A DNA stretch of 64,000 nt from SIG575 sp045542485 (GCA_045542485.1 JAZQLC010000028.1:1-64000), one strand, 5' to 3'; positions 7,614 to 16,467 are shown, numbered from the stretch's first letter. Made by a program: numbers and translations. Notes: a model not told the origin generated them from the sequence alone.

Positions 7614-7973
7614 ATGGCAAAGAATCTGCAGATTGCAGTGCTTCTTGACTATTACGGTGAACTTCTTACCGAGAAACAGCGTGACTTCATTTCGCTTTAT
7701 TATGATGAGGATTTGTCCCTTGCGGAAATTGCCGAAAATGAGGGCATTACAAGGCAGGGCGTAAGAGATTCCATCAAAAGAGCAGAGGCACTTCTTTTTG
7801 AAATGGAAGAAAAGCTCAGGTTTGCAGAGCGTTCTGAGAAGATAAACGAAAATGCAAAGAAAATAAGCGAGTACGCCTCTGAAATCAGCAGAATAAATAT
7901 GCAGACATCGCTTTCAAGAGAAATCAGTGACCTTACGGTTAAAATCAGAGCTCTTGCAGGAGAAATAGAGTAA
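7614..7973 (+). CDS. ylxM: YlxM family SRP-associated DNA-binding protein
   Basis: I place the start at ATG 7614, 9 bases after AAAGGAG; the upstream TTG at 7605 abuts that site. The 119-residue protein matches YlxM/p13: LLDYYGELLTEKQRDFISLYYDEDLSLAEIAENEGITRQGVRDSI is a sigma-region-4-like helix-turn-helix, followed by a coiled-coil tail. YlxM modulates signal recognition particle GTPase activity in some Gram-positives. It lies 12 bases before ffh, the conserved arrangement. Confidence 0.92.
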   Translation: MAKNLQIAVLLDYYGELLTEKQRDFISLYYDEDLSLAEIAENEGITRQGVRDSIKRAEALLFEMEEKLRFAERSEKINENAKKISEYASEISRINMQTSLSREISDLTVKIRALAGEIE

Positions 7974-7985
7974 AGGAGAAAAGAC

Positions 7986-9344
7986 ATGGCTTTTGAAGGA
8001 CTTGCCGATAAACTTGAAGAAGCGTTTAAAAAGTTAAAAAGTAAAGGAAGTCTTACCGAGTCCGATGTTAAAGAGGCTATGCGTGAAGTCCGTCTTGCTT
8101 TGCTTGAAGCAGACGTAAGCTACAAGGTTGCCAAGGATTTCACCAAAACCGTAACTGAACGCGCAATCGGTGCACAGGTTATGGAAAGTCTGACTCCGGG
8201 ACAGATGGTTATCAAAATCGTCAATGAAGAGCTTACAGCTCTTATGGGTGGTACAAAGTCCCGTCTTGCAATTGCAAATCATCCCCCGACGATTGTTATG
8301 ATGTGCGGTCTTCAGGGCTCAGGTAAAACTACTCACAGTGCAAAAATCGCAATGATGCTTAAAAATCAGGGCCATCGCCCCTTGCTCGTTGCGTGTGATA
8401 TTTACAGACCTGCTGCTATCAAGCAGTTGCAGGTTGTAGGCGAACAGGCAGGAGTTCCCGTGTTTGAAATGGGCACTGAAAATCCTGTCAAAATCGCCGA
8501 AAATGCGATTAAACTCGCAAAAGACCAGGGTTATGACTATGTGTTCCTTGACACTGCAGGTCGACTTCATATTGACGAAGAGCTTATGCAGGAGCTCAAG
8601 AGCATCAAGAGCTCAGTTCATCCCCACGAAATTCTTCTTGTCGTTGACGCTATGACAGGTCAGGACGCAGTCAATGTTGCCACATCCTTCAATGAGGCTC
8701 TTGGTATTGACGGTCTTGTTCTTACAAAGCTTGACGGTGACACAAGAGGCGGTGCGGCTCTTTCAGCAAGAGCAGTAACAGGCAAACCCATTAAGTTTGT
8801 GGGTGTTGGTGAAAAACTTGCAGACCTTGATGTTTTCCACCCTGACAGAATGGCTTCCCGTATTCTCGGTATGGGCGACGTGCTTTCACTTATCGAAAAG
8901 GCTGAACAGTCAATCGACGAAAAGAAAGCGGCAGAGCTTGAAGCGAGACTGCGTGAAAACAAATTCGACCTTAACGACCTTATTGAGCAGATTGAGAATG
9001 TCAGAAAGATGGGCTCAATTAAAGATACACTCAAGATGATTCCCGGTCTCGGCAAAAAGGTTGACGATATCGATGTTGACGAGAGAAAGTTTGACAGACT
9101 CCGTGCACTCGTCGAGTCAATGACACCTGCTGAAAGAGAAAAGCCCGAAATCATAAACCCCTCAAGAAAACGCCGAATCGCAGCAGGTAGCGGTCAGACA
9201 GTTGAAGATGTGAACAGACTTCTTACTCAGTTCAAGCAGATGCAGAAGATGTTCAAACAGCTTGGCGGTAAATCAGGCTCCAAGAAGAGAAGAAGACGCT
9301 TCAATATGTCACAGCTCGGCAATATGAACGGTTTCAACATCTGA
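7986..9344 (+). CDS. ffh: Signal recognition particle protein Ffh (SRP54)
   Basis: This 452-residue GTPase binds 4.5S/6S RNA and signal peptides to target membrane proteins to SecYEG. The N domain covers residues 1-95, then the G domain with GLQGSGKTT (P-loop), DTAGR, TKLDGDTRGG and GVGEK motifs. The methionine-rich M domain contains SRKRRIAAGSG, the RNA-binding arginine segment, and a basic KKRRRRF tail. AAAGGAG precedes ATG 7986. Length and all motifs are normal for the family. Confidence 0.98.
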   Translation: MAFEGLADKLEEAFKKLKSKGSLTESDVKEAMREVRLALLEADVSYKVAKDFTKTVTERAIGAQVMESLTPGQMVIKIVNEELTALMGGTKSRLAIANHPPTIVMMCGLQGSGKTTHSAKIAMMLKNQGHRPLLVACDIYRPAAIKQLQVVGEQAGVPVFEMGTENPVKIAENAIKLAKDQGYDYVFLDTAGRLHIDEELMQELKSIKSSVHPHEILLVVDAMTGQDAVNVATSFNEALGIDGLVLTKLDGDTRGGAALSARAVTGKPIKFVGVGEKLADLDVFHPDRMASRILGMGDVLSLIEKAEQSIDEKKAAELEARLRENKFDLNDLIEQIENVRKMGSIKDTLKMIPGLGKKVDDIDVDERKFDRLRALVESMTPAEREKPEIINPSRKRRIAAGSGQTVEDVNRLLTQFKQMQKMFKQLGGKSGSKKRRRRFNMSQLGNMNGFNI

Positions 9345-9400
9345 GGCATTTAATTCAGTTTATAAAAAATATTTTATATAATCAAATGGAGGAAACAAAA

Positions 9401-9643
9401 ATGGCAGTAAAAATCAGATTGCGCCGTATGGGCGCTAAGAAAGCACCTTTCTATCGTGTAGTAGTTGCGGATTCAAGATATCCCCGTGACGGCAGATTCA
9501 TCGAAGAAATCGGTTATTTCAACCCCATGACAGAACCCGCAGAGGTTAAAATCGACGCTGAAAAAGCAAAGAAATGGATCTCTAACGGTGCACAGCCCAC
9601 AGATACAGTTAAGGCTATCCTTAAGAAAGAAAACATTATCTAA
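9401..9643 (+). CDS. rpsP: 30S ribosomal protein S16
   Basis: Start at ATG 9401 (80 residues), 8 bases after GGAGG; the in-frame ATG at 9386 overlaps that site. MAVKIRLRRMGAKKAPFYRVVVADSR is the unmistakable S16 N-terminus, and ERIGYFNP-type sequence (here EEIGYFNPM) follows. It is part of the small ribosomal subunit body, important in assembly. Operon order ffh-rpsP-khpA is typical for Firmicutes. Confidence 0.98.
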   Translation: MAVKIRLRRMGAKKAPFYRVVVADSRYPRDGRFIEEIGYFNPMTEPAEVKIDAEKAKKWISNGAQPTDTVKAILKKENII

Positions 9644-9717
9644 TTTTTCTGTGGTGAATAATTCCGCATATGATGGAAATACTTTGATTATGACGGAAAG
9701 AAAGGATGGAATCGACA

Positions 9718-9951
9718 ATGGAAGAATTGTTGGTATCAATCGTTAAGGGTCTCGTAGAGTCACCAGACGAAGTGAAGGTTACATCATCAACAACCGAAGA
9801 AGACGGACTTACAGTTTTCCATGTTAGCGTAGCTGCTGACGATATGGGCAGAGTTATCGGCAAACAGGGAAGAATTGCAAAGGCAATCCGCACAGTTATG
9901 CGTGCTGCTGCAATCCGTAAGGATGTTAAGGTTAAGGTAGAAATTGATTGA
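9718..9951 (+). CDS. khpA: KhpA, KH-domain RNA-binding protein
   Basis: I chose ATG 9718 (77 residues) because MEELLVSIVKGLVESPDEV matches the family N-terminus and AAAGGA lies upstream; an ATG at 9706 overlaps that site. The GRVIGKQGRIAKAIRTVM segment is a KH GxxG loop. KhpA pairs with KhpB/Jag to bind RNA and influence cell-wall synthesis and division. It sits between rpsP and rimM as usual, except for the DUF308 gene inserted after it. Confidence 0.95.
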   Translation: MEELLVSIVKGLVESPDEVKVTSSTTEEDGLTVFHVSVAADDMGRVIGKQGRIAKAIRTVMRAAAIRKDVKVKVEID

Positions 9952-9963
9952 TTCACCCTGAGT

Positions 9964-9990
9964 AAGCCGGCATTTACTGCCGGCTTTTGA
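9964..9990 (+). terminator. Intrinsic terminator after khpA
   Basis: AAGCCGGCA (9964-9972) pairs with TGCCGGCTT (9978-9986) around a 5-base loop, followed by TTTTGACTTTTT. It likely reduces read-through into the DUF308-rimM-trmD part. Confidence 0.8.
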
Positions 9991-10014
9991 CTTTTTGAAA
10001 AGAGGAGATTTAAT

Positions 10015-10620
10015 ATGAAATCCTTTTTGAACAATATCAGAAAAAACAGCTTGTTAGCGCTCGGAGGCTTTGTGCTTCTTGGTATACTTCTTATAATTTT
10101 CCCTGATAAAGTATCAGCGGTTGCAGGGTACATAGCAGGTGCTCTGGCAGTGGGCTTCGGTGCCACTAAAATTATCACTTATTTTTCAAAAAATCCCGAA
10201 AAGAAAGTAACAGTTTTCGGTCTTACATTCGGAATATTATCAGCCCTTGCAGGTGTTTATATAATTACCCGTCCTCATATAGTTTCAAACTTCATCGTCA
10301 GTGTTTTCGGCGTGATAGTAATGGTAGACGGAATTTTAAAAATGAAAAATGCACTTTCACTGAAAAAATCAGGAATGCAGAAATATATTGCGATTCTTAT
10401 TATTTCAATAATCGAGCTTCTTGCAGGAATTGCATTTGTAGCTCTTCCCGGCTTCAGCCTTAACACGATGCTCAGAATTGTGGGTGTTGTTTTTGTCTTG
10501 TCAGGCGTTTCAAATCTCCATACATTTATCGGAGTTACAAAGGAATACAAGACAATCATAAACAAAAACGGTGAAGTTGAAATAGACGGTACAGTGGTTT
10601 CTTCAGAGGAGGAGAAATAA
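10015..10620 (+). CDS. DUF308 (HdeD-like) membrane protein
   Basis: This 201-residue integral membrane protein has about six hydrophobic segments in pairs between residues 10 and 175 (for example SLLALGGFVLLGILLIIF and SAVAGYIAGALAVGFGATK). It shows the internal-repeat look of DUF308/HdeD proteins and a short polar C-tail. HdeD is linked to acid resistance in enterobacteria; no function is established in Clostridia. It starts after GAGGAG and its stop overlaps the rimM start by one base, so it is co-transcribed with rimM. Its position inside a ribosome-maturation operon is unusual. Confidence 0.82.
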   Translation: MKSFLNNIRKNSLLALGGFVLLGILLIIFPDKVSAVAGYIAGALAVGFGATKIITYFSKNPEKKVTVFGLTFGILSALAGVYIITRPHIVSNFIVSVFGVIVMVDGILKMKNALSLKKSGMQKYIAILIISIIELLAGIAFVALPGFSLNTMLRIVGVVFVLSGVSNLHTFIGVTKEYKTIINKNGEVEIDGTVVSSEEEK

Positions 10621-11138
10621 TGAAAAAAGAATTTCTTGAAGTTGGCGAAATCGTAGGCACTCACGGTGTGCGCGGAGAGATGAGAGTCAATCCCTGGTGC
10701 GACTCACCTGCATTTCTTAAAAAATTCAAAAAACTCTATCTTGACGAAAAAGGCGAAAAAAGCCTTGATGTGAAAAGCGCAAGAGAGCACGGTAATGTGG
10801 CACTTCTTGTTGTTGACGGTATCGACACTGTGGAGAAAGCACAGGCTATGCGCTCAAAGGTGCTTTACATAAAGAGAGATGATGCCCGTCTGCAAAAGGG
10901 AAATTATTTTATCGCAGAGCTGATTGACTGTACTGTTTATGACGCAGAGGATGAGAGCATAATCTACGGCGTAATTTCAGATGTCAGTGAAACGGGAGCA
11001 AACGACGTGTGGCACATCGAAAAAGACGGCAGAGAGTACCTTATTCCTGCAATTAAAGATGTAGTTGTGTCTGTTGATGTGGAGGAAGGAAAAATCCTTA
11101 TACGCCCCCTGAAAGGAATATTTGACGATGAGAATTGA
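10620..11138 (+). CDS. rimM: Ribosome maturation factor RimM
   Basis: This 172-residue protein has the N-terminal beta-barrel motif EVGEIVGTHGVRGEMRV, and a C-terminal PRC-barrel with NDVWHIEKDGREYLIPAIKDVV. RimM binds S19 and assists maturation of the 30S head. It begins inside the DUF308 stop (TAATG), and GAGGAG lies just upstream. Its end overlaps trmD by 11 bases. Confidence 0.96.
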   Translation: MKKEFLEVGEIVGTHGVRGEMRVNPWCDSPAFLKKFKKLYLDEKGEKSLDVKSAREHGNVALLVVDGIDTVEKAQAMRSKVLYIKRDDARLQKGNYFIAELIDCTVYDAEDESIIYGVISDVSETGANDVWHIEKDGREYLIPAIKDVVVSVDVEEGKILIRPLKGIFDDEN

Positions 11139-11859
11139 CATAATGACGCTTTTTCCCGAAATGTGCGAGAGTGTACTTGCTTCCAGCATTGTGGGAAGAG
11201 CAAGAGAAAACGGATATGTAGAAATCAACTGTCATAACATAAGAGATTACACTCTCGATAAGCATAATCGCGTTGACGATTCACCCTACGGTGGCGGAAT
11301 GGGAATGATAATGCAGACTCAGCCCATAGCATCCTGCTTTGAACATATCTGCGGGGAGACAGGGGATAAACCCTATCTTATATATATGTCACCTCAGGGG
11401 AATGTACTGACCCAGAGTAAGGTGAGAGATTTGTCACAGATGAAGAACATCGTTCTTCTCTGCGGTCATTATGAGGGCGTTGACGAGCGCGTTATTGAAG
11501 AGCTTGTTGACGAAGAAATTTCAATCGGTGACTATGTGCTGACAGGGGGAGAGCTTCCTGCACTTGTCCTTGCAGACAGTGTGGCAAGAATGATTCCAGG
11601 TGTGCTTTCAGACAATGAGTGCTTTGAAGACGAAAGCCACTATTCGGGACTTCTTGAATACCCCCAGTATACAAGACCTTTTGAGTGGAGAGGCAGAACG
11701 GTGCCTGAAATTCTTCTCTCAGGCCACCACGCAAACATAGAAAAATGGCGCCACGAAAAAGCTTTGGAAAGAACTTATCATAAGCGCCCTGATATGATTG
11801 AAAAAGCAACTCTGTCAAAAAAAGATCTGGAATATATCGAAAAACTGAAGAGTGAATGA
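11128..11859 (+). CDS. trmD: tRNA (guanine37-N1)-methyltransferase TrmD
   Basis: I place the start at ATG 11128 (243 residues), 10 bases after AAAGGA, giving the family N-terminus MRIDIMTLFPEM; a TTG two codons earlier is unlikely. TrmD methylates G37 of tRNAs to prevent frameshifting. The trefoil-knot SAM site is visible in DDSPYGGGMGMIMQ, LCGHYEGVDERV and IGDYVLTGGELPA. The usual next gene rplS is absent; the transcript ends at a terminator instead. Confidence 0.97.
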   Translation: MRIDIMTLFPEMCESVLASSIVGRARENGYVEINCHNIRDYTLDKHNRVDDSPYGGGMGMIMQTQPIASCFEHICGETGDKPYLIYMSPQGNVLTQSKVRDLSQMKNIVLLCGHYEGVDERVIEELVDEEISIGDYVLTGGELPALVLADSVARMIPGVLSDNECFEDESHYSGLLEYPQYTRPFEWRGRTVPEILLSGHHANIEKWRHEKALERTYHKRPDMIEKATLSKKDLEYIEKLKSE

Positions 11860-11862
11860 AAG

Positions 11863-11903
11863 AATCCCTGCTGAGTTATCAGAAATCTCAGCAGGGATTT
11901 TAA
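11863..11903. terminator. Terminator between trmD and the DUF4838 gene
   Basis: A 13-bp perfect inverted repeat (11863-11875 and 11887-11899) with an 11-base loop and a TTTT tail. It serves the end of trmD, and probably the convergent DUF4838 gene. Confidence 0.88.
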
Positions 11904-11927
11904 GTTATGTTACTTTTCTTATTTATT

Positions 11928-13826
11928 TTATTCCCAATTAATCGGTCTCTGAATGAAGTTTACATCTTCTTTGTTTGTGGGCAGTGTTGAGAAGGATGAA
12001 ACCTTTGTGATTCCGTGAGAGATAAGGTTGTCATAAAGCTCTTCCTGTTCCTGCATTCTGAAGGGGTTGAGGAAGAAATATTCGCCAAGGAACTGATTAG
12101 CTTTAAAGAATTCCCATGAAAGGCTGTCTTTCTCAATTCTGAATCTCTGCTCGTCTGTCACATCTGCTTCAAGAGCTTTCTTCCACAAGCTGTCAAGCTT
12201 GTTGATTTTTGAAATGGGATAATAGCCTGACTGATAATGCCAGTCAAAGTCGAATGCGTGTGCAGTTGCTTTAATCTGACCTGCCTGAATGTCGAGGATT
12301 TCCTTGATATAGGGGGCAGCAGCCTCGCCGTAATAGAAATTCATAAAGTCCATCATCATATATTCCACATCAGCATTTACATTCCACTGAAGTCTGGGAA
12401 GAAGATAGTTTCTCAGGTCATTGAAAGCAGCGTAGTGACCGTCACCACAGTTGTAGACATAACCGGTGATACCGATTTCATTCATATATGCCATAGTTGA
12501 CTGCATTGTCTCGAAGTTTGAGAAGAACTGTGCAGGGTAGAGGAAGTTGATTGTGTAGTCGTAGATGTATGTTCTGTCTGCAATAACTGTCCAGTCCTTA
12601 TGGTCCTGAGCGATGAAGTCTTTATTATCGCCGTAAAGGTTAAGGAATTCGTTGGGATGAGTGTTGTCGTCAATCGCACCGCAGGTGCCGAGAGGGTGGC
12701 TTCTGCATGCGTGATGAAGTTCACAAAGAACGGGAACAACATTATCATTACATTTAAGACTTAAATCCTTTGGAGGTCTTTCTGTTTCACCATAAGCGTA
12801 GAAGGTGAAAGTGAAATCCGGGAATTCCTCGTCGAGTGCGTCTGCGAAATTGTTTGTGAAAATGATTGTGGGAGCAGAAACGCTGCCGTATTTTTCATAA
12901 AGTGCAGTACAGCTTTCGCAGTGGCAGTAGTTTGAGTTATCCTTCTGACCGATGTGCATATGGTCTGATGTTTCTCTGGGACAGTCGCGCATAAATTGTC
13001 TTGCGTTTTCCACTGCGATGGGGAGAACATCGGGGTGTGTGAGACACACGTGGTCAGTTGTTCTTGTGCCGTCAGGATTCATAGCAAAGTATTCGGGATG
13101 CTCGGCGAAAAGCGAATCGGGCACAAGTCTGTCAAGTGTTACGTCCCACATTACATATGTCAGTGCACCGCCGTATTCTTCTGCTTCATTCCAGAAAGAC
13201 ACATTGGTTTTTGTTCTTGCTCTGTATTTGTCGTCTGCGTGAGCAGGACTGTTTCTGCGTATTGCAAAAGAGGGCTCAACGAGAGTGTCTGTGTTTGCAT
13301 CAACAATAATGTCTTCTTTTTCGGGAACATTTTCAAGAAGCGGAGTATACCAGCGCACACCCACATATTCTTCAAGGAATGTGTAAACGCCATAGAGAGT
13401 GCCGCGGCTGTCTTCGCCGAAAATCATAAAGTGTGTGCCGTCAGCAAAGAAACGGAATCCGTCTTCTTTGATTTCTGAGGCGGTCATAGCTTTGACCTGT
13501 CTGCCGATTTCAGTGTCACCTAAAAGAATTGCTTTATCATCTTCAGTGATTTCGTCTTCTGTTACAACGGGAAGGTCTGCGCCTGTTGACAGTCTGATAT
13601 AATTTTTAAGTTCCTCGGAAGCAGTGATGATGCATTCGTCAGGGTCTTTTTCAGTTGCGATAACGAATTCGCTTTCACCGTCTTTGACGATGAACATTTC
13701 CGTTTTAATTACGGGAGGGGCATATGTGTCGCCGCCGTAATCGATTTCTGTACTTGCAGGGAAAATGCCGATACTGAAAAGAAGAACTTCAAAAAGAGAA
13801 ATAATAGCTTTGATATAAGTCATCAT
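11928..13826 (-). CDS. DUF4838 domain glycoside-hydrolase-like exported protein
   Basis: This 632-residue protein starts with a hydrophobic export or anchor segment (residues 4-22). Residues 45-175 form an alpha-glucuronidase/GH20-like N-domain: CIITASEELKNYIRLSTG, ILLGDTEIGRQV, SRGTLYGVYTFLEEYVG and VRWYTP. The DUF4838 core follows, with HIGQKDNSNYCHCESC near residue 300 and VYNCGDGHYAAFNDLRNYLLPRLQWN. DUF4838 proteins resemble TIM-barrel glycosidases but their activity is largely undefined. It lies 2 bases after the GH92 gene on one transcript, suggesting work on the same alpha-mannose-containing glycan. The exact reaction is unknown. Confidence 0.82.
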   Translation of the reverse strand: MMTYIKAIISLFEVLLFSIGIFPASTEIDYGGDTYAPPVIKTEMFIVKDGESEFVIATEKDPDECIITASEELKNYIRLSTGADLPVVTEDEITEDDKAILLGDTEIGRQVKAMTASEIKEDGFRFFADGTHFMIFGEDSRGTLYGVYTFLEEYVGVRWYTPLLENVPEKEDIIVDANTDTLVEPSFAIRRNSPAHADDKYRARTKTNVSFWNEAEEYGGALTYVMWDVTLDRLVPDSLFAEHPEYFAMNPDGTRTTDHVCLTHPDVLPIAVENARQFMRDCPRETSDHMHIGQKDNSNYCHCESCTALYEKYGSVSAPTIIFTNNFADALDEEFPDFTFTFYAYGETERPPKDLSLKCNDNVVPVLCELHHACRSHPLGTCGAIDDNTHPNEFLNLYGDNKDFIAQDHKDWTVIADRTYIYDYTINFLYPAQFFSNFETMQSTMAYMNEIGITGYVYNCGDGHYAAFNDLRNYLLPRLQWNVNADVEYMMMDFMNFYYGEAAAPYIKEILDIQAGQIKATAHAFDFDWHYQSGYYPISKINKLDSLWKKALEADVTDEQRFRIEKDSLSWEFFKANQFLGEYFFLNPFRMQEQEELYDNLISHGITKVSSFSTLPTNKEDVNFIQRPINWE

Positions 13827-13828
13827 AA

Positions 13829-16081
13829 TCAGCTTTCAGAGCTCATTGTGAAAACGAGCTCTCCTCCTTCCATTAACTGTTCGTGTGTAATGTAGTTGCC
13901 TGTAAGTTCTGTGCCGTTGAGAGTAACTTTTTCAACATAGATGTTTTTGTCACTCTGACCGACTGCTGTGATTTTAAGAGTTTTTCCGTTGTCAAGAGCA
14001 ATTTCAGCGCTATCGAGATTGGGTGAGCCAATCCAGTATTTGTCTGTACCTGCAAGGGGATAGAAGCCCATAGCTGAGAAGACATACCATGCACCGAGAG
14101 TACCGCCGTCATCGTTGCCGTCAAGGCCGTTTATGTCTGAGCTGAAACGGTTTTTCAGTGTCCAGCGGACCCATTTCTGAGTAAGGTCGCTTCTTCCTGC
14201 GTCAGAGAAAAGGTACGGTGTATGAATATCGTGCTGGTTTCCGATCCAGTAGCCGTGTCCCGGGTCAAGGAATGCTCTTGTGGGAGCTGCGTCTTCCATA
14301 AAATCGTTAAGCTCAGATACGAAATATTCCTTTGAGCCGAAGAGACTTATCATACCGGGAATATCCTGAATTGCACTGAAACGCCACTGTCTTGCACTGC
14401 CTTCACAGTAGCAGTCAGCATATTTTTTGACCATAATCGCATCGTAGAAGGATGTGATGTAAGGATTGAAATGGCTTTCAAAAGAGCCGTCAGCATTTCT
14501 TGCCTGGAAATATTTTGTTTCGGGATTCCAGGTGTTTTTGTAGTACATAGATTTTGCAGTATATTTTTCTGCATCCTCAGTGTAGCCGAGAGCCGTTGCA
14601 AGAGTAGCAATTGCGCCGTCTTCCCAGGAATATTCAAGTGTACGGCTTACAGAGTCTCTGCCCACTGCAATATCGTTGGGAACATAGCCGTATTGGTTGT
14701 ATTCGTCAACAAACTCTCTGCCGACCTTGTTAACCTTTGAATCAGAGGAAAGCTTCATATAGTTGTAAGCTGTCTGCACATCGAAATCTGTGAAGCCTTT
14801 GATATAGCTTTCTGCAATAACAAGGTTAGCCGGGTCACCGATCATTGAACCTGCGTATCCTGCGCCCATAGGCCAACGGGGGAGAGCGCCACCGGTAACA
14901 GCCATTTCAACAAGGCTGTTGAGACAGTCATTCTGAACCTCGTGCTCAATCAGAGTGTAGAGTGAATGAGTGTTACGGCAGGTATCCCACAGAGACATAT
15001 CACTTCTGTATGTATAGCCGTCAGCAGTATGTACCTGCTTGTCAAAGCCTAAATATTCACCGTTTACATCTGTGAAATTAGTAGGCATTATCATTGTGTG
15101 ATAGAGAGAGGTGTAGAATATAGTTTTGATATCTTCATCTGTGCTTGTGACTTTAATCTTTGAAAGATGTTCTTCCCAGCTGTCCACGGTTTTCTGTCTT
15201 ACGCCATCGAAGTCAAGGTCTTTTGTTTCAGTTTCAAGATTGAGAAGAGCATTTTCTGCGCTGACAAAACTGATACCTACTTTGATTTCGATGCTTTCAT
15301 CTTTCATATCACCGAAGTTGATGTCGACCTTAAGGTCATTTTCGTCACCGACGATTTTACATTCTTTGATTTCCTTATCTGCTTTCAGAGCGAAGTAGCA
15401 GGGCAGACCGTCATATCTGTCGGAGAATGCAGCGTGAAGTTCAGCTCCACCGGTGATGATGCCCGTTTCTTCATCATATTCAGCAAAGCCCTTTTCGGAA
15501 TGTCTGTTGTTCATAGCGCTTGTAACATCGAGAGAGAGCCTTGCGTCTTTTGAGTGGTTAAAGGTGTAACGGTGAACGCCCGTGTGCTGGTCAGCAGTCA
15601 TTTCTGCAAGACAGCCGAGAGATTGGAGATAAACTGCATAATAACCTGCAGAAGCAACCTCGTTTGAATGAGAATAGGGGATAATACCTGCTTTTTTATC
15701 GCCCACAGTGGGAGTAATTCTGAAAATGCAGTAGTCCTCAGCCCCTGTGCCGGAAAGTCTTGAGTGGCTGAAGCCCATAATGTGACCCTGCTCGTAGTAG
15801 TAACCTGAGGTGTTGGTTTTTACTATGTAAGCACCGCCGATGAAAGATGTGTCGGCACCGAGTCTTACAGAGCCGAAAGGAGCAGATGCCGCAGGACTGA
15901 GCATACCGCATGTCCAGGGTGTTCCGCCGGTTCCGATAAAGGGGTCAACATACTTTGTAAGTTCTCCCGTTACGGGCTCAGGCATAGTGATGTCTTTAGG
16001 TGCAACACCGTTTGCAATACCTGCAAAAAGTGTTTCCACAGCCACAAAAGCTGCAACAAAGATTCTGATAATCTGCCACAT
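13829..16081 (-). CDS. GH92 family glycosidase with Gln at the catalytic-acid position
   Basis: This 750-residue exported protein has a hydrophobic N-terminus (residues 3-24). Family marks include YVDPFIGTGG (residues 45-54), PFGSVRLGADT, MGFSHSRLSGTGAED, WDTCRNTHSLYTL and GLDGNDDGGTLGAWYVFSAMGFYP. The acid motif normally written GNEPSHH is here GNQHDIH, putting Gln616 where mannosidases have Glu. In characterised GH92 enzymes this Glu-to-Gln change goes with hydrolysis of mannose-1-phospho-6-mannose linkages, so removal of phosphomannose caps is a likely activity. Base residues (GNDD) are intact. It is the first gene of the DUF4838 operon. Confidence 0.92.
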   Translation of the reverse strand: MWQIIRIFVAAFVAVETLFAGIANGVAPKDITMPEPVTGELTKYVDPFIGTGGTPWTCGMLSPAASAPFGSVRLGADTSFIGGAYIVKTNTSGYYYEQGHIMGFSHSRLSGTGAEDYCIFRITPTVGDKKAGIIPYSHSNEVASAGYYAVYLQSLGCLAEMTADQHTGVHRYTFNHSKDARLSLDVTSAMNNRHSEKGFAEYDEETGIITGGAELHAAFSDRYDGLPCYFALKADKEIKECKIVGDENDLKVDINFGDMKDESIEIKVGISFVSAENALLNLETETKDLDFDGVRQKTVDSWEEHLSKIKVTSTDEDIKTIFYTSLYHTMIMPTNFTDVNGEYLGFDKQVHTADGYTYRSDMSLWDTCRNTHSLYTLIEHEVQNDCLNSLVEMAVTGGALPRWPMGAGYAGSMIGDPANLVIAESYIKGFTDFDVQTAYNYMKLSSDSKVNKVGREFVDEYNQYGYVPNDIAVGRDSVSRTLEYSWEDGAIATLATALGYTEDAEKYTAKSMYYKNTWNPETKYFQARNADGSFESHFNPYITSFYDAIMVKKYADCYCEGSARQWRFSAIQDIPGMISLFGSKEYFVSELNDFMEDAAPTRAFLDPGHGYWIGNQHDIHTPYLFSDAGRSDLTQKWVRWTLKNRFSSDINGLDGNDDGGTLGAWYVFSAMGFYPLAGTDKYWIGSPNLDSAEIALDNGKTLKITAVGQSDKNIYVEKVTLNGTELTGNYITHEQLMEGGELVFTMSSES

Positions 16082-16118
16082 AAAAATACCTCCCTGAAGT
16101 ATTATAATTTATAAGATT

Positions 16119-16147
16119 ACTATATATCACAAAAGGAAAAAAGTCAA
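16119..16147 (-). promoter_or_regulatory. Promoter of the GH92-DUF4838 operon
   Basis: On the minus strand, TTGACT (complement of 16142-16147), a 17-base spacer and TATAGT (complement of 16119-16124), about 38 bases before the GH92 start codon. Confidence 0.75.
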
Positions 16148-16233
16148 CGAAAAAAGAAAAATAACGGCCTCTGTTTTTGCGAAAAAACCTTTCTCTCAGA
16201 AGTTTGTAAAAGAAAAAGGAGTGTAGTTGGTAT

Positions 16234-16455
16234 ATGGAAAAATTTGTTACAGAGAAAGGTACAGTTATCAGTTACGATGAGCACGGATGCTTTGTAAGAC
16301 TCGACGAAACAGGCGAAGTAGTTTATTATTTTGGTAACGGAATGAAAGGCGACAGAGTTTATGTGTCGGCAAAGCACGGCAGTAAAAGGCACAGAACAGT
16401 TGTGTGCACACTTGAATCTGTGATAGGATACGGTGCTTTTGACATAGCAGCGTAA
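16234..16455 (+). CDS. Small OB-fold-like hypothetical protein (73 aa)
   Basis: AAAGGAG lies about 13 bases before ATG 16234. The 73-residue sequence is mostly predicted beta-strand: GTVISYDEHGCFVRLDETGEVVYYF, then a GDRVYVSAK strand and a TVVCTLESVI strand. That five-strand pattern resembles S1/OB-fold RNA-binding domains, but no diagnostic motif is seen. It stands alone and ends at a hairpin terminator. Function unknown; a real gene is likely from the ribosome site and the terminator. Confidence 0.6.
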   Translation: MEKFVTEKGTVISYDEHGCFVRLDETGEVVYYFGNGMKGDRVYVSAKHGSKRHRTVVCTLESVIGYGAFDIAA

Positions 16456-16467
16456 AAAGGAAGAAAA

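Noticed and set aside
8660..9154. Minus-strand frame of 164 codons in ffh
   Set aside because: Antisense to a clear essential gene; Ser-rich composition typical of shadow frames.
9636..10178. Minus-strand frame of 180 codons
   Set aside because: Lies antisense to khpA and the DUF308 gene and spans their terminator; no ribosome site.
15167..15553. Plus-strand frame of 128 codons
   Set aside because: Antisense to the GH92 gene with Cys/Phe-rich shadow composition.
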